From assembly GCA_030065755.1 (NCBI GenBank), contig JASJDA010000014.1, forward strand, positions 1 to 61,087: DNA of 61,087 nucleotides. The letters are read 5' to 3'. The DNA is from Prochloraceae cyanobacterium (GTDB lineage: Bacteria; Cyanobacteriota; Cyanobacteriia; Cyanobacteriales; JASJDA01). Positions 55,052 through 61,087 of this stretch are shown here, piece by piece; the first letter of the stretch is position 1; the number at the start of each line of letters is the position of its first letter. The translations under genes and the position numbers were made by a program. The notes beneath the pieces were generated by a model that was not told the DNA's origin, made no database searches, and saw only the letters and a list, made by a program, of their open reading frames with translations.

Positions 55052-56440
55052 ATGAAACTCGAACGACACAAAGTAAAATTTGATTCAGAGTTAATTAAAA
55101 AGTACGACAAACAAATTCCTCGCTACACTAGTTATCCCCCCGCAACTGAATTTACACCTAATTTTACAGAAACAGATTATAGAAAAGCGATCGCTAGAGG
55201 CAATACCAGACAATCTCCTCTTTCTCTTTATTTTCACATTCCCTTTTGCGAAGAACTTTGTTATTATTGCGGTTGCAATAAAATTGTTACTAAATTAAAA
55301 GACAAAGTAGTACCTACTTATCTAGATTATCTCTACAAAGAAATTGACAGTATTTCTCCTTTAATAGATAAAAAACGTAAAGTAAATCAACTTCATTTTG
55401 GTGGTGGAACTCCTAACTATTTAAACGCCCCAGAAATAGAAGATTTGTGGAACAAAATCCACCAACATTTTACTTTTGATAAAGAAGCAGAAATATCTTT
55501 AGAAGTTAACCCGCAATATCTAGATAAGAATTATATTCTTTTCTTGCGAAATCTCGGTTTCAATCGCATTAGCTTTGGGATTCAAGATTTCGATCCCAAA
55601 GTCCAAAAAGCAGTAAATCGCGTCCAACCAGAAGAAATGCTGTTTAATGTCATAAATTGGATGCGAGAAGCTGGATTTGAAAGCATTAATGTGGATTTGA
55701 TTTACGGATTGCCTTATCAAACAGCAACAAGCTTTAGAGAAACAGTCCAAAAAACAATAAGGCTCAATCCCGATCGCATTGCTTTATTTAATTTTGCCTA
55801 TTTACCTTCGATAATACCAGCACAAAAGAAATTACCCTCTGAAGCCTTACCACCAGCTTCAGAAAAACTCTCCATGTTCCAAATGACCATCGAGGAATTA
55901 GAAAAAGGAGGGTATTTATTTATTGGGATGGATCACTTTGCCAAACCCAATGACGAATTAGCGGTCGCTCAAGAAAACGGAGTATTGCACCGCAATTTCC
56001 AAGGATATACCACCAAACCAGAATCCGATTTGATTTCTTTTGGTTTGACATCAATTACCATGCTTCACGATGTCTACGTCCAAAATTATAAAGGACTAAA
56101 AGAATATTATCAGGCAATTGATGAAGGTAAATTCCCGATCAATATAGGATATGAATTAACTCCAACAGATATTCTACATCGGGAAGTAATTAAAGAATTG
56201 ATGTGTAACTTTAGACTCAATAAGCGAACAATAGAAAGCAAATATAACATCGATTTCGATCGATACTTTGCTTCGGCGCTAGAACAGTTAAAGTCACAAG
56301 AAGAAGACGGATTGGTTACTCTTTTACCAGAGGCAATTGAAATTAACCCTAGTGGTAGATTATTGCTGAGAAATATTGCTTACGTTTTCGATACTCACAC
56401 TCCCAGAAGAAAAGAGCAAAGATTTTCTCGATCGATTTAA
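55052..56440 (+). CDS. hemN: Oxygen-independent coproporphyrinogen III oxidase
   Basis: 462 aa radical-SAM enzyme. Cluster cysteines C66-x3-C70-x2-C73 plus C75 lie in HIPFCEELCYYCGCNK, the arrangement of true HemN rather than HemW. N-terminal KYDKQIPRYTSYPPATEF is also typical. It makes protoporphyrinogen IX without O2. It follows ho with a 138-base spacer containing inverted repeats (AGTGCTGAGT near 54942 and ACTTAGCACT near 55011), so it may be cotranscribed or partly independent. Confidence 0.96.
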   Translation: MKLERHKVKFDSELIKKYDKQIPRYTSYPPATEFTPNFTETDYRKAIARGNTRQSPLSLYFHIPFCEELCYYCGCNKIVTKLKDKVVPTYLDYLYKEIDSISPLIDKKRKVNQLHFGGGTPNYLNAPEIEDLWNKIHQHFTFDKEAEISLEVNPQYLDKNYILFLRNLGFNRISFGIQDFDPKVQKAVNRVQPEEMLFNVINWMREAGFESINVDLIYGLPYQTATSFRETVQKTIRLNPDRIALFNFAYLPSIIPAQKKLPSEALPPASEKLSMFQMTIEELEKGGYLFIGMDHFAKPNDELAVAQENGVLHRNFQGYTTKPESDLISFGLTSITMLHDVYVQNYKGLKEYYQAIDEGKFPINIGYELTPTDILHREVIKELMCNFRLNKRTIESKYNIDFDRYFASALEQLKSQEEDGLVTLLPEAIEINPSGRLLLRNIAYVFDTHTPRRKEQRFSRSI

Positions 56441-56451
56441 TTGTGTTAGTG

Positions 56452-56473
56452 GAGGCGTTCGATCGAACGTCTC
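56452..56473 (+). terminator. Hairpin after hemN
   Basis: GAGGCGTTCGA and TCGAACGTCTC form an almost perfect 11-bp palindrome 12 bases after the hemN stop. Only a weak U-tract (TCTATT) follows, so termination strength is uncertain. Confidence 0.45.
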
Positions 56474-56502
56474 TATTAAACTAAGCAAATTAAGTCAAAC
56501 CA

Positions 56503-56979
56503 ATGCAAATTGAAACATACGCCCCCGTCCATCTCGATGCTGTTATTCGTCTTTCCCTTCGGGCATGGACTCCAGTCTTTGATTCGATTCAGAAAGTGAT
56601 GGATCTCGATGTCTATCGGGAATTCTATCCCGATTGGCGTGTCAGCCAGCAAAAGGCTGTCGAGGGTGTTTGTGCTGCCGAGGACACAAATGTATGGATT
56701 GCTATTGATGCTGGTACAACTGTGGGTTTTGTAGCCGTGAAACTAGACTCGGATAGTAGCATGGGTGAAATCTATATGGTTGCTGTCGATCCAGACTTTC
56801 AAGGTCGCGGCATTGGTACTGCTCTGATAGAATTTGCTCTAGATCGGATGAAAGATGCGGGGATGTCTGTTGCAATGGTTGAAACTGGAGCCGATCCAGG
56901 TCATGCACCAGCACGTCACACCTATGAAAAGGCTGGCTTCGGGCTGTTACCGATTGCCAGATACTTTAAGAAGCTCTAG
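56503..56979 (+). CDS. GNAT-family N-acetyltransferase
   Basis: 158 aa. The acetyl-CoA loop is DPDFQGRGIGTALIEFAL, followed by MVETGADPGHAPARHTYEKA and GF near the end, a standard GNAT layout. Substrate unknown. Codon use looks more GC-rich than in hemN next door, a possible sign of transfer, though the gene is short. Confidence 0.9.
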   Translation: MQIETYAPVHLDAVIRLSLRAWTPVFDSIQKVMDLDVYREFYPDWRVSQQKAVEGVCAAEDTNVWIAIDAGTTVGFVAVKLDSDSSMGEIYMVAVDPDFQGRGIGTALIEFALDRMKDAGMSVAMVETGADPGHAPARHTYEKAGFGLLPIARYFKKL

Positions 56980-57035
56980 ATAGGTACCTTAAGTGGTTCA
57001 TCTTGAGATCGAACTAAGGGTAAAGTAGAAGAGCA

Positions 57036-57680
57036 TTAAGGTGACAACCGTTCCCTAATCCAGTTCCCATTTTCTGCTAATCTATAGCGCAGGCGATCGT
57101 GCAAGCGATTGGGACGACCTTGCCAAAATTCAAATTCAGAAGGAATTAATCTAAATCCCCCCCAATGAGGTGGACGGGGAATTTCCTTATCTGCGTATTT
57201 TTGCTCTAACTCCTCTAATTTGCTCTGTAGCACCTCGCGACTAGCAATAACCTCCGTTTGTTTTGATACCCAAGCACCTAGCTGGGAACCGCGAGGGCGA
57301 GTGCTAAAATAGGCATCTGACTCTGCTGAGGAGACCTTTTCCGCCTTACCTTCAACTCTGACTTGCCGTTCTAATTCTATCCAAAAAAAAACCAGTGCAG
57401 CTTGAGGATTTTCCAATAGGTGTTGTCCTTTAACACTTTCGTAATTAGTAAAGAAAACAAAACCGCGATCGTCTACATCTTTGAGCAGTACAATCCGAGC
57501 TGAAGGTTTTCCCTCCGAACTAATAGTAGCTAGGGTCATTGCGTTGGGTTCGGTTAAATTGGCATCTACTGCCTGTTGAAACCAAATTTTAAACTGATCT
57601 ATAGGGGAGATAGCAGCATCGGCTTCGCTGAATCCAGCAAGAGTATAATTGCGGCGCAGATCGGCAATAGATAAGTTCAT
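57036..57680 (-). CDS. pdxH: Pyridoxamine 5'-phosphate oxidase
   Basis: 214 aa from ATG 57680 (MNLSIADLRRNY), the usual family length; a longer frame from 57713 adds 11 residues that do not fit. FMN- and PLP-binding landmarks: PSARIVLLKDVDDRGFVFFT, WIELERQVRVEG, RPRGSQLGAWVSKQ and the C-terminal FWQGRPNRLHDRLRY. It oxidises PNP/PMP to PLP, the cofactor of glgP among others. Confidence 0.96.
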   Translation of the reverse strand: MNLSIADLRRNYTLAGFSEADAAISPIDQFKIWFQQAVDANLTEPNAMTLATISSEGKPSARIVLLKDVDDRGFVFFTNYESVKGQHLLENPQAALVFFWIELERQVRVEGKAEKVSSAESDAYFSTRPRGSQLGAWVSKQTEVIASREVLQSKLEELEQKYADKEIPRPPHWGGFRLIPSEFEFWQGRPNRLHDRLRYRLAENGNWIRERLSP

Positions 57681-58098
57681 GAAAATACTTTGAAACGTGG
57701 AAACCGATATCATTATATGGAGTGCAGGTTTTTTGAGTGGAAACCTGCAAAACCTCCCATGTTTGCTACGTCCTTACGCTGAGGTTTTCCTCAGCGCGGG
57801 CGGTGCGCCTGCTGGGGTAATGTTTGCCTCGCCAAAGTTATCGGTCGGTACTATCCCAAAAGCACTGTTTTACCCCTCGTAAGACTGTTTAACTTTTGAG
57901 TTCTAGAGCTTGGAGCTGGCAAGCACTCCAAGGTAGGAACTTTAACACTTGCCGATAACGTAGTCCGCAATAGGACTGAGGCTGGTCAGCTAACTAAAGG
58001 TTTGAGGCTTGAAGCTCTGTAACTTTAGTGCGGGGTGCTGACTGCATTGTTACCTCAAGAGATTATCATATTAAATTGAGCTATAGAGGAGTCAGTCA
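57681..58098. other. Intergenic region with mobile-element remnants
   Basis: No gene. It has a hairpin GCAGGTTT/AAACCTGC (57724-57748), the dispersed repeat copy 2 (57769-57802), then GC-rich sequence with paired segments (GGAGCTGGCAAGCACTCC) and a GCTTGAAGCTC...AGTGCGGGGTGC stretch resembling the 3' structured end of an IS200/IS605-type element without its gene. Confidence 0.4.
57769..57802. repeat. Dispersed hairpin repeat, copy 2
   Basis: CGTCCTTAC-G-CTGAGG-TTTT-CCTCAGCGCGGGCG. It differs from 13157-13189 only at one arm base and in the loop; here the stem is a perfect 8 bp (CGCTGAGG/CCTCAGCG). Confidence 0.65.
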
Positions 58099-58461
58099 AT
58101 GCGAAGCCTTAATTTTTTAATTAATTTTCTGATTATTTTTGCTTTTTGTTTGGCTATAGCCTTATTTGCCATCGAGAATACGGGGTCAGCTTCAATACTA
58201 CTTATTCCTGGATATCAAGTAGAAGCACCTCTGTCTGTAGAGCTAATTTTAGCAATGGGTATAGGAGCAATCTTAGCCTGGTTGTTTGGGATCTGGACGG
58301 GATTGCAAAATCAGTTAACTAATTTTCGACAAAGTCAGCGAATTAGAGCGAAAGATAAACAAATAAAAGAATTAGAAGAAAATATGGAAAAATTAAAAGA
58401 AGAAGCAGAAAAGCAACAACAATTATTACCAAGCTCTGACGAAACAACCTCCGCAGCATAA
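58099..58461 (+). CDS. LapA-domain (DUF1049) membrane protein
   Basis: 120 aa with two membrane spans (~5-27 and 45-68) in the LapA pattern, the conserved ALFAIENTGSASILLIPG between them, and a C-terminal Lys/Glu coiled coil (EENMEKLKEEAEKQQQ). LapA acts with TPR partner LapB in lipopolysaccharide control in E. coli; the role in cyanobacteria is unproven. scpA follows 15 bases later, so the two are cotranscribed. Confidence 0.85.
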   Translation: MRSLNFLINFLIIFAFCLAIALFAIENTGSASILLIPGYQVEAPLSVELILAMGIGAILAWLFGIWTGLQNQLTNFRQSQRIRAKDKQIKELEENMEKLKEEAEKQQQLLPSSDETTSAA

Positions 58462-58476
58462 AAAAATTATTGCTCG

Positions 58477-59283
58477 ATGACTACAACTCACGCTAGAGAA
58501 GCGATCGCTTATCTTATTGACCAAGCTCAACAGGGACATATTGACCCCTGGGACGTTCAAGTAATTGAGGTAATAGACCGTTTCTTGAGCGAAGTGGGTC
58601 TAATGGGCGGAAGTTTGGCAAACCAGCAAAAAACCGACTTACCAAAGTCAGGACAAGCTTTTTTATGGGCATCAATGCTGGTTTTGCTCAAAGCTGATAC
58701 TTTGGAGAAACTAGAATCGATTGAGCAAGAGGAAGCAGAAATAGCAGATTCAGACGTTTTAGTTGAAGAAAACGAGCGAAGCTCTTTACCAAAACATCTA
58801 GAACGTCAACTCAAAAGGCGATCTTCTGCTCCTCCAATTCGCAGGCGAAAAGTTACACTACAAGAATTAATCGAACAAATAAAGAAAATTGCTTCTGAAT
58901 TGGAGCAAGAAACTGATAGTTCTAGCTATCGGCGAATTCGTTCTACTTCTCGAAAAGAAGCTGTAAAGGCGATCGCTCAACTTGCTCACAACGAAAATCT
59001 TACTGAAGTAGCTACCCAACTAGAAAAGTTTCTCGCCTTCGATTTACCTAATTTAGCGCCAGGACAAACAGATATCGATCTAGAACGACTCTTACAATGG
59101 TGGACGGAGTTGAGTGGAACTTCCCAAAATCAAAACCAAGCCCACGATCGCAACCAGTCCCACGATCGAGTAGGGATTTTTTGGGCGCTACTGTTATTGT
59201 CTGCCCAATCAAAAGTAGAATTGTCCCAAGTAGAATTCTACCAAGACTTGAAAATTAAACCTCTTGAACGCACCACCAACTAA
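58477..59283 (+). CDS. scpA: Segregation and condensation protein A
   Basis: 268 aa kleisin of the SMC-ScpAB condensin. The N-terminal ScpA core (AREAIAYLIDQAQQGHIDPW, then FLWASMLVLLKADTLE) binds the SMC neck, and the C-terminal winged-helix region ends VELSQVEFYQDLKIKPLER. smc and scpB are not in the window. Cotranscribed with the LapA-like gene. Confidence 0.92.
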   Translation: MTTTHAREAIAYLIDQAQQGHIDPWDVQVIEVIDRFLSEVGLMGGSLANQQKTDLPKSGQAFLWASMLVLLKADTLEKLESIEQEEAEIADSDVLVEENERSSLPKHLERQLKRRSSAPPIRRRKVTLQELIEQIKKIASELEQETDSSSYRRIRSTSRKEAVKAIAQLAHNENLTEVATQLEKFLAFDLPNLAPGQTDIDLERLLQWWTELSGTSQNQNQAHDRNQSHDRVGIFWALLLLSAQSKVELSQVEFYQDLKIKPLERTTN

Positions 59284-59643
59284 ACTGGCGTTATGGTTGG
59301 GGATTCTTTCGCCATCAATAATGACGTTACCGAGTACACTAGCGTCCGTAGCAAACCGTAGAAACTTTTGTCTACGAGAACCTCAGTAAAAAGCCAATTA
59401 GAAATTATAATTGCTTTGGTAAATAGGTCGTGCCTCCAGATAGTAATCTTTTGCCGTACCAAGTTCCTTGTATTATACCAGTTTTGCGCTCAACATCTTT
59501 GTTCAAATCCAGAACTAGTATTTTTCAAGACACGCAAAAATCCGCTCGGCTCGTCTCGTCTCTATAAGTTTTCGATCGCTAATTAGAGACAATGGGACTG
59601 ATATAAATAAAAATATGTAACAAAGGGTTGAGGAAAAAAGTAC
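59284..59643. other. Intergenic region, scpA / NDP-sugar pyrophosphorylase
   Basis: No intact gene. Short minus-strand frames (for example TDASVLGNVIIDGERIPNHN near 59290-59350) read somewhat like protein but are broken by stops. The promoter of the pyrophosphorylase lies near the right end. Confidence 0.35.
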
Positions 59644-60810
59644 ATGAAAGCCATGATTTTGGCGGCAGGAAAAGGAACTCGGGTTCGTCCCATTACATAT
59701 ACGATTCCTAAGCCATTAATTCCTATTCTAGAAAAGCCAGTGATGGAGTTCTTATTAGAACTATTACGCCAACACGGCTTTGACGAAATAATGGTTAATG
59801 TAAGTCATTTGGCTCAAGAGATAGAAAGCTATTTTAAAGACGGTCAAAGGTTTGGAGTTCGTATAGGTTATTCTTTTGAAGGTCGAATTGAAAAAGGAGA
59901 GTTGATCGGAGCAGCGATCGGCTCAGCAGGGGGAATTAAACGCATTCAAGAGTTTAACCCTTTCTTTGACGATACTTTTGTAGTTTTGTGTGGCGATGCT
60001 TTAATCGATCTCGATCTTACTGCTGCAGTGAAATGGCATAAAGAAAAAGGCGCGATCGCTACGATCGTCACTAAATCCGTACCGAAAGAAGACGTACCCA
60101 GTTACGGAGTTGTGGTAACAGACGAGGAAGGTCTAATTCAGTCTTTCCAAGAAAAGCCATCAGTTGAAGAAGCTAAGAGTACCAATATTAATACGGGAAT
60201 CTATATTTTTGAGCCAGAAGTTATAAATTACATTCCCCCAAATCAAAAATACGATATTGGCGGCGAATTGTTTCCTAAGTTAGTAGAAATGGGAGCGCCT
60301 TTCTATGCTATTTCTATGGACTTTGAATGGGTTGATATTGGTAAAGTTCCAGACTACTGGCACGCTATTCGCGGCGTTTTACTCCAAGAAATAAAAAATG
60401 TACCAATTCCAGGAACCCAAGTTGCTCCTGGTATATATACTGGAGTAAATGTGGCAGTTAACTGGGATAAAGTAGATATCACTGGGCCTGTTTACATTGG
60501 TGCGATGACCCGTATTGAAGATGGGGCTAAAATTGTTGGTCCAACAATGATCGGACACAATTGTTGGGTTTGTAGCGGAGCAACAGTTGATAATAGTGTT
60601 ATTTTTGAATACTCCCGTTTGGGTTCTGGTGCTTCCTTGATTGATAAATTAGTTTACGGACGCTATTGTATAGATAAAACAGGAGCGTCGATAGATCTCC
60701 AAGCGGCAGCTCTCGATTGGTTAATTACTGACAGACGCGAAGAAGAACTCAATCAAAGATCCGAAGAAGACGTTATTAGATCTGTATTGAAAGACAAACA
60801 AGACAGTTAG
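59644..60810 (+). CDS. NDP-sugar pyrophosphorylase (mannose-1-P guanylyltransferase-like)
   Basis: 388 aa. The N-terminal nucleotidyltransferase domain has MILAAGKGTRVRPITYTIPK, FVVLCGDALIDLDL and the EWVDIGKVPDYW catalytic region. The C-terminal left-handed beta-helix has hexapeptides (IGAMTRIEDGAKIVGPTMIG). It makes GDP-mannose or a related NDP-sugar for surface glycans, linking to the phosphohexomutase and the glycosyltransferases in the window. The nucleotide and sugar specificity are not certain. Confidence 0.9.
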   Translation: MKAMILAAGKGTRVRPITYTIPKPLIPILEKPVMEFLLELLRQHGFDEIMVNVSHLAQEIESYFKDGQRFGVRIGYSFEGRIEKGELIGAAIGSAGGIKRIQEFNPFFDDTFVVLCGDALIDLDLTAAVKWHKEKGAIATIVTKSVPKEDVPSYGVVVTDEEGLIQSFQEKPSVEEAKSTNINTGIYIFEPEVINYIPPNQKYDIGGELFPKLVEMGAPFYAISMDFEWVDIGKVPDYWHAIRGVLLQEIKNVPIPGTQVAPGIYTGVNVAVNWDKVDITGPVYIGAMTRIEDGAKIVGPTMIGHNCWVCSGATVDNSVIFEYSRLGSGASLIDKLVYGRYCIDKTGASIDLQAAALDWLITDRREEELNQRSEEDVIRSVLKDKQDS

Positions 60811-60827
60811 CTTAAAAGCGAAAAAGC

Positions 60828-60921
60828 CCCACGTCTGTACCTGTTAAGGTCAGCGTGGGATGAATTCGTGCGAGTTGACGACAGTCTTAAGTGAGCGATG
60901 TGAAACGAGTGAACTTAAGAC
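60828..60921. repeat. Two hairpins downstream of the pyrophosphorylase
   Basis: CCCACG/CGTGGG (60828-60859) and a perfect 9-bp GTCTTAAGT/ACTTAAGAC (60884-60921). The first resembles the CCCCACG-type terminal hairpin of IS200/IS605-family elements, but no tnpB is attached. Confidence 0.45.
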
Positions 60922-60936
60922 ATGGGACAGTTCTTC

Positions 60937-61021
60937 TTATTTTTATAGGGAACCCTTTTTGTTTTAACCGAGGTTCCTTCGCAAATAACCTATCGATAAT
61001 GAGGGTTCCCTATAAAAATAA
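60937..61021. repeat. 20-bp perfect inverted repeat (MITE-like)
   Basis: The right arm AGGGTTCCCTATAAAAATAA (61002-61021) is the exact reverse complement of 60937-60956, with 45 bases between. Eighteen bases of the arm recur at 28887-28904. The unit carries no gene. Confidence 0.75.
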
Positions 61022-61087
61022 AAGATTTTCCTGGGAGGAAACGAGCAAACCAACTTAATCTTTTTTTTATCAAAAAATAAGTTATCG

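Noticed and set aside
59284-59643. Possible pseudogene on the minus strand between scpA and the pyrophosphorylase
   Set aside because: Short protein-like stretches occur in different frames, but none matches a family I can name and chance cannot be excluded.

Overview
The window is chromosomal DNA of a cyanobacterium. Evidence: genes typical of oxygenic phototrophs (oxidative Mg-protoporphyrin cyclase acsF, phycobilin-type heme oxygenase, NADPH-thioredoxin reductase/thioredoxin fusion, DUF1816, Rre1/Ycf29-like regulator, cyanobacterial type IV pilins), very frequent HIP1 octamers (GCGATCGC) inside and between genes, and several families of short tandem 7-8 nt repeats. Base composition is mostly AT-rich (visual estimate). 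The oxidase cluster at 8.8-12.7 kb and glgP look clearly richer in GC. The species cannot be named from this stretch.

Layout. 0-3.5 kb: an unrecognised two-gene minus-strand operon (1011 aa protein plus a partial all-helical-looking protein), translationally coupled and running off the left edge; it is the best candidate for an undescribed system. 3.7-4.4 kb: exported beta carbonic anhydrase. 4.6-6.1 kb: a tnpB-only IS200/IS605-type element with an intact RuvC nuclease, bounded by two identical 36-bp hairpins. 6.3-8.7 kb: GH116 glycosidase carrying an in-frame palindromic insertion. 8.8-12.7 kb: a tight four-gene operon encoding an ornithine-cyclodeaminase-family enzyme and a three-subunit flavin/iron-sulfur amine dehydrogenase of the HcnABC/opine-oxidase/hydroxyproline-dehydrogenase type. 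12.7-13.8 kb: a decay zone with gene fragments, a gutted cutA copy and a 57 aa membrane protein with its own terminator. 13.8-16.2 kb: pentapeptide-repeat and HTH proteins.

16.6-30.5 kb is mostly housekeeping: carA, a STAS protein with an apparent AUU start, mrnC-rlmB, DUF1816, a Ser/Thr kinase with a broken 3' tail, YdcF-like protein, Nudix hydrolase, purB, a decayed tnpB that keeps its 3' hairpin, glgP, tRNA-Thr(UGU), an Rre1-like regulator and a thioredoxin-like ferredoxin. 30.7-46.1 kb is dominated by cell-surface functions: PTPS-related membrane protein, secreted heparinase-like protein, O-antigen-ligase-like protein, two pilins with a TPR-like partner, GT4 glycosyltransferase and polysaccharide deacetylase, with ligA and the NTRC fusion between them.

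46.3-61 kb: a TIMP-like/META secreted protein; a winged-helix protein plus AAA ATPase pair of unknown role; phosphohexomutase; a tetrapyrrole island where acsF is divergent from ho-hemN, the gene set known elsewhere as a low-oxygen response; GNAT, pdxH, LapA-like protein, scpA and an NDP-sugar pyrophosphorylase. The last 280 bases are repeats with no gene.

The most notable non-gene signals are short repeats that enter coding sequence: a 7-nt repeat array forms the C-terminus of ligA, a double palindrome is read through in the GH116 gene, and inverted simple repeats bracket a glycosyltransferase gene.
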